Of a DNA stretch of 40,205 bases, positions 8,216-17,718 are shown piece after piece. This stretch comes from an uncultured Porphyromonadaceae bacterium (GTDB lineage Bacteria; Bacteroidota; Bacteroidia; Bacteroidales; Muribaculaceae). Position numbers and translations under genes: made by a program. The notes under the pieces are model-generated. The model did not search any database. It was not told the DNA's origin and saw only the letters and a program-made list of their open reading frames with translations. Positions within the stretch are counted from its first letter, which is position 1; each line of letters starts with the position of its first letter. The DNA is taken from the NCBI GenBank assembly GCA_947178215.1, contig CAMWXJ010000022.1, positions 1-40,205 on the forward strand, in the 5' to 3' direction.

Positions 8216-8953
8216 TTATTTTGCCTTTTCGCCGGCCTGATTATCGTCAATCAGCGGCTTGGTCTTGACTCCGAGAGTGCGGTTTTTAATCGTGGGAGTG
8301 CCGATAAAATACACCGTGCCGGAACCCATGCCACTGACGGTAAGCGCGTCGGAGGCATTCACGCCTATCGAGCCAGTGCCTACCACACGACACTTCGCTT
8401 CGCGGGCAACAAGTTCATCGGCTTGAATCTGTCCTGTGCCGGTCGATGAAAGCTTTGCTACATCGCATTTGCCCGACACCACGATCTCTCCGTTGCCTGT
8501 CATGAGCGAGGCCTCTACTTGGGTGAAGTTCAGACCGCGGGCCACAAGGCGTCCGTTACCAACAAGCACACATTTGATTTTCGCTCCTGCCGCGGCGTTA
8601 TCTATTCGCAATGTAGCCTTGCCATCGTTTTCGGCACGCGAAAGGAAAGTAGAGTAGACTGTGACAGTGGGCAGTCCGTCGGGGTTCTGCGCCACTTCCG
8701 GCGCGAGCTCTATGCCGAGCTTAGCGCCGTCGGGCTGAAATATGAAAGCCGCAGCATGTGAAGGTGTGGCGTTGAACACCACATGGCCGGCAGAGTCTGG
8801 TACGCAACGATAAATAACATTTACGTTGTCGACAACTTTTAGCTCTGTGAAGTCATTGACTTTTAGATCGTAGCGTGTAACTTCGTCGGCATGCACGACC
8901 ATGGGGGCCGCCAAGGCCACAATAAGTGAGGAGAATGTATGTCGAAGTATCAT
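8216..8953 (-). CDS. Exported protein with GIN/DUF2807 head domain
   Basis: A 245-residue protein with a Sec signal peptide (MILRHTFSSLIVALAAP, cleavage probably after VHA) followed by one DUF2807 domain: YDLKVNDFTELKVVDNVNVIYR, then repeated short beta-strand units ending in Gly-rich turns (VGNGRLVARGL, LMTGNGEIVVSGK, SSTGTGQIQAD, VVGTGSIGVNASD, SGMGSGTVYFIG). This repeating pattern forms a right-handed beta-helix in family members; their function is unknown and they are sometimes called putative auto-transporter adhesin heads. I take the ATG at 8953, which gives a clean signal peptide; the frame extends to 9010 but those residues are not signal-like. A variant -7 element lies just upstream. 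Confidence 0.85.
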   Translation of the reverse strand: MILRHTFSSLIVALAAPMVVHADEVTRYDLKVNDFTELKVVDNVNVIYRCVPDSAGHVVFNATPSHAAAFIFQPDGAKLGIELAPEVAQNPDGLPTVTVYSTFLSRAENDGKATLRIDNAAAGAKIKCVLVGNGRLVARGLNFTQVEASLMTGNGEIVVSGKCDVAKLSSTGTGQIQADELVAREAKCRVVGTGSIGVNASDALTVSGMGSGTVYFIGTPTIKNRTLGVKTKPLIDDNQAGEKAK

Positions 8954-8985
8954 TGTAGTGCGATAAAACTGATAGAATTTAATGT

Positions 8986-8994
8986 GCGAAATTA
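8986..8994 (-). promoter_or_regulatory. Possible -7 element for GIN-domain gene
   Basis: TAATTTCGC on the minus strand, one mismatch from TAnnTTTGC, placed 32 bases before the ATG at 8953. No good -33 element at standard spacing, so this is a weak call. Confidence 0.35.
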
Positions 8995-9042
8995 GCAAAA
9001 AAATCGCCAATTTAACTGTTTCAGGAGAAAATTAGCGGTTGA

Positions 9043-10038
9043 TTAACTAATTCCGCCTATGTCGAGGCAGCGTGTAGCCACGTCCGACAATATGTCTTCA
9101 AGCTCACTAAGCGACGAGGCGCGGAGCATGGCGATACGGGTAGCTCTGAAATCGGGTATACCCTTGAAAAGGGGCGACGCAGCGAGGTGACGTCGGATAT
9201 GGAGTATGCCACGGTATTCATCTATGCGCCCAACGCTTTCATGAATCTGCCTCATTACGATGGCGAGTTTCTCGGCATTGGATAATGGAGTTATCTCTTT
9301 TCCGTCGAGAGTGGCGCGCATATCCCTGAACACCCATGGCGCTCCAATGGCAGCGCGTCCTACCATGACTCCGTCTACTCCGTAGCGGGTGAACGCTTCG
9401 AGTGCGGCTTCCGGCGTGGTGATGTCGCCGTTGCCGATTATCGGAATTGTGAGACGGGGATTCTCTTTGACACGAGCAATCATTTCCCAGTCGGCACAGC
9501 CGGTGTACATCTGTGAGCGGGTTCGTCCATGTATGGCGAGTGCCTGTATGCCGCAGTCCTGCAATTGCTCGGCCAGAGTGACTATGACGCGTGAATCATG
9601 ATCCCAGCCGAGTCGTGTCTTGGCAGTAACGGGCAGCTTGACAGCCTTGACAATGGCCGAGGTGATTTCAAGCATACGAGGTATGTCACGAAGCAGTCCG
9701 GCGCCTCCTCCTTTGCCTGCCACTTTTTTTACGGGGCATCCGAAGTTGAGGTCGAGCACGTCGGGGTGCGCCTGCTCGACTATCCTGGCCGCCTCTACCA
9801 TCGAGTCGACATCCCTACCGTAGATTTGAATCGCGGCGGGTCGCTCGGCAGGATTTATTTCGAGCTTGCGGGTAGTGGATGCTATGTTGCGTATAAGCGC
9901 GTCGGCCGACACAAATTCTGTTGTAACCATGTCGGCCCCCATTTCCTTGCAAATGAGTCGGAACGACGGGTCGGTCACATCTTCCATAGGCGCGAGCATG
10001 AGCGGACGCGCTCCGAGGTCGATATTGGCTATCTTCAT
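9043..10038 (-). CDS. dusB: tRNA-dihydrouridine synthase (DusB-like)
   Basis: A 331-residue flavoenzyme that reduces uridine to dihydrouridine in the D-loop of tRNAs. The FMN-binding TIM barrel starts with LMLAPMEDVTDPSFR, the catalytic cysteine is Cys101 in LNFGCPVKKV, followed by GKGGGAGLL, and further motifs are KTRLGWD, IHGRTRSQMYTG, IIGNGDI and GVMVGRAAIGAPW. The DusB branch is suggested by CPVKKVAGKGGGAGLL. It begins 27 bases after the rodA stop, so it probably belongs to the same transcript as the elongasome genes. Confidence 0.93.
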   Translation of the reverse strand: MKIANIDLGARPLMLAPMEDVTDPSFRLICKEMGADMVTTEFVSADALIRNIASTTRKLEINPAERPAAIQIYGRDVDSMVEAARIVEQAHPDVLDLNFGCPVKKVAGKGGGAGLLRDIPRMLEITSAIVKAVKLPVTAKTRLGWDHDSRVIVTLAEQLQDCGIQALAIHGRTRSQMYTGCADWEMIARVKENPRLTIPIIGNGDITTPEAALEAFTRYGVDGVMVGRAAIGAPWVFRDMRATLDGKEITPLSNAEKLAIVMRQIHESVGRIDEYRGILHIRRHLAASPLFKGIPDFRATRIAMLRASSLSELEDILSDVATRCLDIGGIS

Positions 10039-10065
10039 ATACTCTTGTTTACGGGTAGATAGATG

Positions 10066-11568
10066 TTAACGGTAATCGCGGCGTGAGGCATCAAGTCGCA
10101 GCAGTATAAATAGCAGGATAGTGAAGCCCCACAGTGAAGAGCCGCCGTAGCTGAAAAATGGGAGAGGTATGCCAATTACAGGGCACAGTCCTATAACCAT
10201 ACCCACATTGATTGCGAGGTGGAAAATGAAATACGAGGCGACACAATAGCCGTAGACTCGCCCGAAAGCACGTGGTTGTCGCTCGGCGATTGTAATAACA
10301 CGCAAAATAAGCGCAAGAAAAAGAAGCAGACACAGCGCCGAGCCGACGAACCCTTCCTCCTCGCCGATAGTGCAGAAAATGAAGTCGGTGTGCTGTTCAG
10401 GCACATATTTCAGCTTGGTCTGGGTACCGTTGAGAAAACCTTTGCCCCAGATACCGCCCGAACCTATTGCTATCTTAGACTGATTGACATTATAGCCGGC
10501 TCCGCGTAGGTCGTCGTCCATGCCGAGCGTTACGCGAATACGCTGCTGCTGGTGCGGCTGAAGCACATTGTTGAACGCATAGTTGACAGAGAAAAGAAAC
10601 CCTACCGATACTATTGTCACAAGAATGGTGATGAGGAGTCGGGGAGTCTTTTCATGCAGTGAGAGAACGGCGAGATATATTATAGCGACACCGATGATGC
10701 CAATCATGAAATATTCTGGCGACGGCACGGTGATGCCGATGAGTCCTAACCCCACAAGCGTCAGAGTAGTGCAAAGAAACCATATAAGCACATTACGCGC
10801 GGCTTTCGGGAAGCGGCAATAGAGGGCGGTCATGCAGGTGCAGATGAGCATTATCATGACAAACACCGCAAGCTCGCCCATAGGCATCCCGATAATGCTG
10901 AGGTCAGTAAACTTTACCGAGACAACGAAAAACACTACCGCACACAGGGCGGATAGAAGCACCAGGCCGCTCATGCCTTCGCGGTACAGCACGAAGAAAA
11001 GTGAGAGGTAGGCGAGTGCCGAGCCTGTCTCGCGCTGGGCGAGGATAAGCGCTATCGGCAGAAAAATTATGCCGAGTGCCTTGAAATAGTTGGTTCGCGA
11101 CGAATTCAGGCTAAACCCGTAGCCTGAAAAGAGCCGCGCCAGAGCAAGTGAAGTGGCAAACTTGGCAAATTCGGCCGGTTGCAGGCTCATCGGGCCGAGA
11201 ACTAACCATGAACGGGAGCCTTTGATGTCGGGGGCAATGAATATGGTGACTATAAGTAGCCCCATCATTGCAATATAGACCGGATAGGCATAGGTCTCGT
11301 AAGCTCGTGAGTCTATGAGCAGCAGGCCGAGGCCAAGAAGCATAGACAGGCCTATCCATCTTATCTGCTTGCCTGAAAATTCGGTAAAAGAGAATATGTT
11401 GGCATGGTCGAAGTCATAGCTGGCGGCGTAGATACACACGGCGCCGGCTGCGACGAGCAATACGTAGAGTACCAGCGTTACCCAATCGAGGTAACGGAAT
11501 ACGGAACCGGCACCTATCGGCTGACCCGGTCCCGACGGGCGATAGAGGTTGTCAGTATTTATACTCAC
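10066..11568 (-). CDS. rodA: Rod shape-determining protein RodA (SEDS glycosyltransferase)
   Basis: A 500-residue polytopic membrane protein of the SEDS family, the peptidoglycan polymerase partner of PBP2 in lateral wall growth. Recognisable motifs are GSRSWLVLGPMSLQPAEFAK, then LAQRETGSAL, and the C-terminal GIWGKGFLNGTQTKLKYVPE, QHTDFIFCTIGEEEGFVGS and GIPLPFFSYGGSS. It is longer than the approximately 370 residues of E. coli RodA because of extra hydrophobic segments in the middle (about residues 225-310), as in other Bacteroidetes members as I recall them. It overlaps the upstream PBP2 gene by 17 bases. Confidence 0.95.
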   Translation of the reverse strand: MSINTDNLYRPSGPGQPIGAGSVFRYLDWVTLVLYVLLVAAGAVCIYAASYDFDHANIFSFTEFSGKQIRWIGLSMLLGLGLLLIDSRAYETYAYPVYIAMMGLLIVTIFIAPDIKGSRSWLVLGPMSLQPAEFAKFATSLALARLFSGYGFSLNSSRTNYFKALGIIFLPIALILAQRETGSALAYLSLFFVLYREGMSGLVLLSALCAVVFFVVSVKFTDLSIIGMPMGELAVFVMIMLICTCMTALYCRFPKAARNVLIWFLCTTLTLVGLGLIGITVPSPEYFMIGIIGVAIIYLAVLSLHEKTPRLLITILVTIVSVGFLFSVNYAFNNVLQPHQQQRIRVTLGMDDDLRGAGYNVNQSKIAIGSGGIWGKGFLNGTQTKLKYVPEQHTDFIFCTIGEEEGFVGSALCLLLFLALILRVITIAERQPRAFGRVYGYCVASYFIFHLAINVGMVIGLCPVIGIPLPFFSYGGSSLWGFTILLFILLRLDASRRDYR

Positions 11569-13411
11569 TTAACTGTGCGGTTGAAGCGTTGAGCATTGCG
11601 GTTTCTATATGCCTGCGGGCATCGGAGATGTGGCGATTGAGATATTTCTCTATTATCAGCGATCCAATAGGCACACCGTAGGTGGCTCCCCAGCCACCGT
11701 TTTCGACATACACGGCGACGGCTATCTTGGGGTCATTGAAGGGTGCGAAGCCCATGAAAGCCGAGTGGTCTTTACCATGGGGGTTCTGGGCCGTACCGGT
11801 CTTGCCGGCTACCTCGATGTCGGGCAGATTGGCGGCTCGGCATGTGCCGCCGGTAACGGCCATGCGCATACCTTGAGCTACGTCGGGATAATACTTGGCA
11901 TCGACCGTAGGGAAACGTTTCTCACGATATTGCGGAGCGATGACCGTATCTTCGATTTCTTTCACCACATGCGGGGTAATGAACCAGCCGCGGTTGGCGA
12001 TAGTGGCACAAAGATTGGCGATTTGAAGGGGAGTGGCCGACACCTCGCCCTGACCGATTGACACAGATATGACTGTGTTGGCGCTCCAACGTCCCTCGCC
12101 GTATGCCTTGGAGTAATATTTGGCGTTAGGGAGGAACCCGCGTATCTCGCCAGGGAGGTCGATGCCGAGTTTGTAGCCGTAGCCCATTGACACAAGGTGG
12201 TTCTTCCAAACTTCGAATGCCTCGGCTGATGAGCCGTATTTGGAGCGACGGTCGATCATGTTTTTGAATCCCCAGCAGAAGTAGCCGTTGCATGACGTCT
12301 GTAGAGCCGGAAGCAGTGCAAGTGGCGACGGGTGGCCGTGGCAACCCACTCGCAGACCGCCGTTGATGTAGCCGTGGTAGCAGGGATATTGTGTAGATGT
12401 GGTTATTATCCCTTCTTGCAGGAAAATCAGCGCTTGAGAGGGCTTGAATGTGGAGCCGGGGGGATAAAAGCCTGCTATGGAGCGGTCGGTAAGCGGACGG
12501 TGTGGGGTGTCCATGAGCATGCGGTAGTTTTTGCCGCGATCACGCCCTACGAGTAGTGATGGGTCGTAATTGGGCGAGGTCACAAGAGCAAGTACTTCGC
12601 CGGTCGCCGGCTCTATTGCGACTATAGCGCCGAGCTTGTTGACCATGAGGCTTTCTGCGTATTGTTGCAGCTCGATGTCAAGCGATAGTTTGAGGTTGCG
12701 GCCGCCGACAGCTGCTACATCCCGGTTGCCATCCTCAAAGCGGCCTTGAATCTGTCCCCTTGAATCGCGTATAAGTATCTCCATGCCTTTGCGGCCGCGG
12801 AGAAATTCTTCATACGACTTTTCGACACCATTGTCGCCAGTGTAGTCGCCGGCTGCATAATAATTGTCGCGGTCTATGTCGTCGCGGTTTACCTCACGGA
12901 TATTGCCCAGGACGTTGGCGGCGCAATGGTAGCCGTAGTCTCTGACAATACGCTTTTGTATATAGAAGCCGGGATAACGGTACATCTTTTCTTGAAGGCG
13001 GCCATAGTCTTCGGGGTTAAGGTTGGTGAACAACGTCTGTGGCGAATAGGTAGAATAGCCGGGATTGGTGGCGCGGTTTGTCACCTCGTTCCATCGGGTC
13101 CGGAAGTCCTCTATCGAGATGCCTACCGCCTGACATAGATCGAGTGTGTCAAATTCCTCAATATCACGTTTTATAAACATGATGTCGTAGGCAGGCTGAT
13201 TGAACACCACGATGTTGCCGTTGCGGTCGTATATCGTGCCGCGCGACGGATATATGGTCTTTTTAAGGAAGGCGTTAGAATCGGCAAAAGCTTTGTATTT
13301 CTCGTCAGCGACTTGAAGGTCAAATAGTCGAAAGAGATAAATTACTACGATAACGAGTATAAAGCCGCCAATGACATATTTACGCCTTTCGAGGTTATAG
13401 TCTTTTCTCAC
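11552..13411 (-). CDS. mrdA: Penicillin-binding protein 2 (elongasome transpeptidase)
   Basis: A 619-residue class B PBP. It has one N-terminal membrane anchor (residues 12-30), a dimerisation region (SRGTIYDRNGNIVVFNQPAYDI) and the transpeptidase domain with STFK (Ser320 nucleophile, Lys323), SCN (373-375) and KTGT (537-540). It cross-links peptidoglycan made by RodA during cell elongation and is the target of mecillinam-like beta-lactams. It overlaps mreD upstream and rodA downstream, each by exactly 17 bases, so translation of the three is probably coupled. Confidence 0.95.
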   Translation of the reverse strand: MRKDYNLERRKYVIGGFILVIVVIYLFRLFDLQVADEKYKAFADSNAFLKKTIYPSRGTIYDRNGNIVVFNQPAYDIMFIKRDIEEFDTLDLCQAVGISIEDFRTRWNEVTNRATNPGYSTYSPQTLFTNLNPEDYGRLQEKMYRYPGFYIQKRIVRDYGYHCAANVLGNIREVNRDDIDRDNYYAAGDYTGDNGVEKSYEEFLRGRKGMEILIRDSRGQIQGRFEDGNRDVAAVGGRNLKLSLDIELQQYAESLMVNKLGAIVAIEPATGEVLALVTSPNYDPSLLVGRDRGKNYRMLMDTPHRPLTDRSIAGFYPPGSTFKPSQALIFLQEGIITTSTQYPCYHGYINGGLRVGCHGHPSPLALLPALQTSCNGYFCWGFKNMIDRRSKYGSSAEAFEVWKNHLVSMGYGYKLGIDLPGEIRGFLPNAKYYSKAYGEGRWSANTVISVSIGQGEVSATPLQIANLCATIANRGWFITPHVVKEIEDTVIAPQYREKRFPTVDAKYYPDVAQGMRMAVTGGTCRAANLPDIEVAGKTGTAQNPHGKDHSAFMGFAPFNDPKIAVAVYVENGGWGATYGVPIGSLIIEKYLNRHISDARRHIETAMLNASTAQLSEYKY

Positions 13412-13916
13412 GACGGTTTACGGTAATAAAATCGAGGGCTACGATGAGTGCCGTTGTGATGAGAGTCGAGCCCGCGATGAGGAGAAGAATACGGAGAGGG
13501 TTGAAAAACACGAAGCTGTCGGCGAGCACCACTACTATTGAGAAAATCAGTGTCAGCGTCACCGAATATCGCAGAAAGACGGCGAGGCCAAGGGAGTCGA
13601 CGCTCGGCCTCGGGTCGGTCAGTTCGTCCTCGCGTGGAAAAAACAAGCGCACCACAGGATGACGCAGGGCACTCATTACCGTCGAGCCGAGGGCATAGAG
13701 TCCCATAGTATCGGAAAAGATGTCGATGACAAGTCCGTAGATAAATGCTATTGTGAGCACTTTTCCCTGGCCGAGCGTAAGAGGCAGCGCAATTAGCAGG
13801 TAAATGAACACAAACGGTACCGCCACGCCAAAAAGGCAGATGTGATTGAACACCACCACCTGCGAAATAGCGAGTATTAATCCGAGAAGAATATAAAACA
13901 GTGCTGTACGTGTCAT
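13395..13916 (-). CDS. mreD: Rod shape-determining protein MreD
   Basis: A 173-residue membrane protein with about five hydrophobic segments and little else, which is what MreD looks like; it bridges MreC and the rest of the elongasome. The GLVIDIFSDTMGLYALGST stretch matches the conserved GLxxDxxxxxxxGxxa pattern of the family. The identification rests strongly on its place between mreC and PBP2. It starts 17 bases after the mreC stop and overlaps the PBP2 gene by 17 bases. Confidence 0.88.
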   Translation of the reverse strand: MTRTALFYILLGLILAISQVVVFNHICLFGVAVPFVFIYLLIALPLTLGQGKVLTIAFIYGLVIDIFSDTMGLYALGSTVMSALRHPVVRLFFPREDELTDPRPSVDSLGLAVFLRYSVTLTLIFSIVVVLADSFVFFNPLRILLLIAGSTLITTALIVALDFITVNRREKRL

Positions 13917-13933
13917 CGGATAACTTTTGCGTA

Positions 13934-14821
13934 TTACTGGGCCGTTGACGGCATCTTTTGCGGAATGGAGGTTTTACGTTCGGTCTTGCCGTCGTCCTCC
14001 ACTGTGCGGAGTTCGTCAGCGAGGTCGTCAATTATAATGCGCACCGTAGAGAGGGTGGTGAAGTCGGTGGAGAGCTTTACGCGGAGAGTGCGGAAGTTTT
14101 CTTCGCGGGCCGCGACGCGCTCTAATACCACTCCCACGGGCACTCCCTCGGGAAATACCGATGAGTAGCCCGACGTGACCACCGTGTCGCCCGGCTCATA
14201 GACGGCATGACGGGGCAGCTCTTCGAGAATTGCCATTGACGGGTCTACGCCGTCCCAAACGAGTGAGCCTACCACGTCGTGCCCCTTTATCTTGCACGAA
14301 ACACGCAGATACGGGTTAAGCAGGGAGATGACACGCGAGGTGTGCTTTCCTACCACATTGATGATACCGACGATGCCGTTCTGGTCTACGACACCCATTT
14401 CGGGGCGAAGGCCGTCATCACTGCCGCGGTCAAGTGTGATATAGTTGGTGGGGCGGCTCACAGAATTGTTGATTACGTGAGCCACAGCGAAATGATAGCG
14501 GGAGAGTGATGAGTCGATACGCGCGGTGTCGGCAAATTCCATCGCCTGGTAGTTGGCAATACGGTTTTTGAGTGCGAGGACTTCATGTTCGAGCTGCGCG
14601 TTGCGGACCTGAAGGTCTTCGTTGATTTCACGCAGATAGAAATATGAAGTGACCGAATTGGTGGCTGAATACAGCGCACCGCTCACCGCGTTGGCGCTCG
14701 TGAGCCACACATGCCTCTGGTAAGGATTGCGGGCAAAGAGCAACCAACTCGACGCAATGACGTAGATTATGAACAGAATCCACGTCGAATAGCGGAGTAT
14801 GAAACGGTAGAGATTGAGCAC
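13934..14821 (-). CDS. mreC: Rod shape-determining protein MreC
   Basis: A 295-residue bitopic protein: an N-terminal membrane helix (about residues 10-30), a coiled coil (about 60-95, LREINEDLQVRNAQLEHEVL), and a periplasmic beta-rich domain with NYITLDRGSDDGLRPEMGVV, GIVGIINVVGKHTSRVISLL and the typical C-terminal GDTVVTSGYSSVFPEGVPVG. The tail of about 35 residues is charged and likely disordered. MreC scaffolds PBP2 and RodA. It begins 19 bases after the mreB stop. Confidence 0.94.
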   Translation of the reverse strand: MLNLYRFILRYSTWILFIIYVIASSWLLFARNPYQRHVWLTSANAVSGALYSATNSVTSYFYLREINEDLQVRNAQLEHEVLALKNRIANYQAMEFADTARIDSSLSRYHFAVAHVINNSVSRPTNYITLDRGSDDGLRPEMGVVDQNGIVGIINVVGKHTSRVISLLNPYLRVSCKIKGHDVVGSLVWDGVDPSMAILEELPRHAVYEPGDTVVTSGYSSVFPEGVPVGVVLERVAAREENFRTLRVKLSTDFTTLSTVRIIIDDLADELRTVEDDGKTERKTSIPQKMPSTAQ

Positions 14822-14840
14822 GCTCTGAAGGCGTCTTTGT

Positions 14841-15860
14841 TCAGCGTATCAGGAATGAGAAGCGGTCGACATTGTTGAGCGCCACGCCGGTGCCTTTTGA
14901 CACTGCGAGCAACGGTTCCTCGGCAACGTGGAACTGTATGCCGATTTTGTCGGTAAGTCGCTTGTCGAGGCCGCGTAGCATAGCGCCGCCGCCGGCGAGA
15001 TAGATGCCGTTTTTCACGATGTCGGCGTAAAGCTCCGGGGGAGTCTGTTCAAGAGCCGAGAGAACGGCCGCTTCAATCTTCGATATTGACTTCTCGATAG
15101 AGTGGCTTATCTCCTGATAGCTCACGGGGACTTCCATTGGGAGCGCGGTAGTAAGGTTAGGGCCGTGGACGATATAATCCTCAGGCGGGTTTTCGAGCTC
15201 GGTGAGAGCCGAGCCAACGTTCATCTTGATTAGCTCGGCTGTACGCTCGCCAACGCGCACGTTATGCACGCGGCGCATGTGCTCGCGTATATCCTCTGTG
15301 AGGTCGTCGCCGGCAATCTGGATGCTCTTGTTGCTCACGATACCGCCGAGAGAGATTACGGCAATCTCGGTGGTGCCGCCGCCTATGTCGACAATCATGT
15401 TGCCCTCAGGGGCTACGACATCTATACCGATGCCGAGCGCAGCAGCCATCGGCTCATATATCATGTAGACGTCACGACCGCCGGCGTGCTCCGAACTGTC
15501 GCGAACGGCACGTATCTCCACTTCGGTCGAGCCTGAGGGAATACCTACCACCATGCGCATCGAGGGGCTGAACCAACGGCTCTTGGACGAGGCTTTCTCG
15601 ACAAGACCGCGAATCATCATCTCCGCCGCATTAAAGTCGGCGATAACGCCTTTGCGCAGGGGACGGATGGTCTGGATGCCCGCGGGCTCCTTGCCGCGCA
15701 TCTGCTGTGCTTCCTTACCCACGGCAATGAGCTTGCCGCTGCGCGTCTCGATAGCAACAATCGAAGGCTCGTCAATGACGATCTTGCCGTTGTGGATTAT
15801 GATGGTATTGGCCGTTCCGAGGTCAATAGCGATTTCTTTTGTCAGTGAAAACAGTCCCAT
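14841..15860 (-). CDS. mreB: Rod shape-determining protein MreB (bacterial actin)
   Basis: A 339-residue actin-fold ATPase. Phosphate-binding motifs are IDLGTANT (residues 12-19) and VDIGGGTTEIAVIS in the middle; YEPMAAALGIG and YLAGGGAMLRGL complete the nucleotide pocket. It forms membrane-bound filaments that direct the RodA-PBP2 machinery around the cell, so this cell is probably a rod or short rod. The N-terminal MGLFSLTKEIA is the short amphipathic membrane tether region. It lies 49 bases downstream of purH; I see no clear -7 element in that gap, so it is probably read from the purH promoter. Confidence 0.96.
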   Translation of the reverse strand: MGLFSLTKEIAIDLGTANTIIIHNGKIVIDEPSIVAIETRSGKLIAVGKEAQQMRGKEPAGIQTIRPLRKGVIADFNAAEMMIRGLVEKASSKSRWFSPSMRMVVGIPSGSTEVEIRAVRDSSEHAGGRDVYMIYEPMAAALGIGIDVVAPEGNMIVDIGGGTTEIAVISLGGIVSNKSIQIAGDDLTEDIREHMRRVHNVRVGERTAELIKMNVGSALTELENPPEDYIVHGPNLTTALPMEVPVSYQEISHSIEKSISKIEAAVLSALEQTPPELYADIVKNGIYLAGGGAMLRGLDKRLTDKIGIQFHVAEEPLLAVSKGTGVALNNVDRFSFLIR

Positions 15861-15909
15861 CTGTCAGGGGGATGAGGGGGTTATGGATATGATTACAATG
15901 ATTACTATA

Positions 15910-17457
15910 TCAGTGCTTGAAGTGACGGAAACCGGTCATAGCCATAGCTATGCCATTTGCGTCGCAGTAAGCAACCGAATCTGCATCGCGCACCGAGCCG
16001 CCGGGCTGGATGACGGCGTCTACGCCTGCCTCATGGGCAATCTGTACGCAGTCGGCGAAGGGGAAGAAGGCATCAGAGGCCATAACAGCGCCTTTGAGGT
16101 CGAATCCGAAGCTATGGGCCTTTTCGATAGCCTGTTTGAGTGCGTCGACACGTGATGTCTGGCCTACACCCGACGCGATGAGCTGGCAGCCGCGGGCGAG
16201 AACGATGGCGTTGCTCTTGGAGTGCTTCACAATCTTGTTGGCGAAGAGGAGGTCGGCCACACGGTCGGAGGTGATAGGAGTGGTAGTGACGCAACGGATG
16301 TCTTCGGGAGTCTCTGCTTTGAGGTCACGGTCCTGTACGAGTGCGCCGTTGAGTACAGAGCGGAACTGGCGGGTGGTGGAGAGGGGAGCCTTCTGAACCA
16401 GGATGATGCGATTCTTTTTCTGCTGGAGGATTGCGAGCGCCTCAGGGTCGTAACCGGGAGCGATGATGACCTCAAAGAAGAGTTTGCCTACCTCGGTTGC
16501 GGTTGCGGCATCGATAGTGCGGTTGGCTACAAGGACACCTCCGAAAGCGCTCACGGGGTCGCCGGCAAGAGCAGCTGCCCAGGCTTCGGCGAGGGTGGGA
16601 CGAGTGGCAAGACCACAAGCGTTGTTGTGTTTAAGGATTGCGAATGTGGGGTCGCAACCTTCAAACTCGCCCATGAGGCTGACAGCCGCGTCTATATCAA
16701 GGAGATTGTTGTAGGAGATTTCCTTGCCGTGGATCTTTGAGAAAAGACGCTCAAAGTCGCCGTAGTAACGACCTGCCTGGTGGGGGTTCTCACCGTAGCG
16801 GAGGTGCATCGAGCCGTCGAGGGCTACACGGAGGGCGGGAGCTGCCTCCGACTCCTCGGTGTTTGTCGAGGCAAACCAGTTGAATATATGCGAGTCGTAG
16901 CCGCTCGATACCGCGAAAGCTTCGGTGGCAAGGCGGCGACGTTGTTCGAGAGTGGTGACAGCGCCCTGGGTGGCGAGAATGTCGGCGAGCACGGGATACT
17001 GTGCTTTTGAAGCCACGATGGCCACGTCAGCGAAGTTTTTGGCTGCGGCGCGGATGAGCGAGATGCCTCCTATATCGATTTTCTCGATAATGTCGGCGTG
17101 GGAAGCGCCGGAGGCTACGGTATCCTCGAAAGGATATAGGTCGACGATTACGAGGTCGATACCTGGAATCTCATACTGGGTCTGCTGCTCGGAGTCGGTG
17201 GGGTTGGAGCGACGGGCAAGGATGCCGCCGAACACCTTGGGGTGGAGAGTCTTTACACGACCTCCGAGTATCGAGGGATAGCCGGTAAGGTCTTCTACGG
17301 CATCACATTCGAGGCCGAGGCTCTCAATAAAGGAGCGTGTGCCGCCGGTGGAGAGAAAACGCACGCCGGCGGCTGCAAGTGAACGCAATATGTTGTCGAG
17401 TCCGTCCTTGTGATATACGGACACAAGAGCTGTCTTGATTTGTCTGCTTTGGGTCAT
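15910..17457 (-). CDS. purH: Bifunctional purine synthesis protein PurH (AICAR formyltransferase / IMP cyclohydrolase)
   Basis: A 515-residue enzyme for the last two steps to IMP. The N-terminal MGS-like domain (about residues 1-195) has TALVSVYHKDGLD, FLSTGGT and LGGRVKTLHPKVFGGIL. The C-terminal AICAR transformylase domain has LRYGENPHQ, LLDIDAA, the catalytic KHNNACGLA (Lys-His pair) and SAFGGV. I choose the ATG at 17457 (MTQSRQ): it lies 29 bases after a TAACTTTGC -7 element, while the longer frame would start upstream of that element. It is the first gene of the shape operon, linking purine supply with wall growth genes. Confidence 0.95.
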   Translation of the reverse strand: MTQSRQIKTALVSVYHKDGLDNILRSLAAAGVRFLSTGGTRSFIESLGLECDAVEDLTGYPSILGGRVKTLHPKVFGGILARRSNPTDSEQQTQYEIPGIDLVIVDLYPFEDTVASGASHADIIEKIDIGGISLIRAAAKNFADVAIVASKAQYPVLADILATQGAVTTLEQRRRLATEAFAVSSGYDSHIFNWFASTNTEESEAAPALRVALDGSMHLRYGENPHQAGRYYGDFERLFSKIHGKEISYNNLLDIDAAVSLMGEFEGCDPTFAILKHNNACGLATRPTLAEAWAAALAGDPVSAFGGVLVANRTIDAATATEVGKLFFEVIIAPGYDPEALAILQQKKNRIILVQKAPLSTTRQFRSVLNGALVQDRDLKAETPEDIRCVTTTPITSDRVADLLFANKIVKHSKSNAIVLARGCQLIASGVGQTSRVDALKQAIEKAHSFGFDLKGAVMASDAFFPFADCVQIAHEAGVDAVIQPGGSVRDADSVAYCDANGIAMAMTGFRHFKH

Positions 17458-17485
17458 ATCTCTGCTTGTCGTTATTTTTTGAAGT

Positions 17486-17494
17486 GCAAAGTTA
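17486..17494 (-). promoter_or_regulatory. Promoter -7 element for purH and the shape operon
   Basis: TAACTTTGC on the minus strand matches TAnnTTTG. A TTGC lies upstream but with 22 bases of spacing, slightly long. Expected start of transcription is about 17480, leaving a leader of some 20 bases before the purH ATG. The rest of the 261-base gap to the flavodoxin gene shows no gene or clear plus-strand promoter. Confidence 0.6.
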
Positions 17495-17718
17495 CGCATT
17501 TTTTAGTAAAGCTACGGCAAGTAATACGCTTTATATTTCCCGAAAGACGGGTAAAAAGCGATGTACGGTTAAATAACACCCAAGAGTAACCGAAATGTTC
17601 GGAGCGGCAGTCGTAGCAACCGTGAGAAAATGCCTTGTGAAATGTGCAACTTTTTTCTGACAGCGATTGTTTTGGATATAAAACAATGTTTGTATCACAG
17701 ACACAAGGATATTCAACA

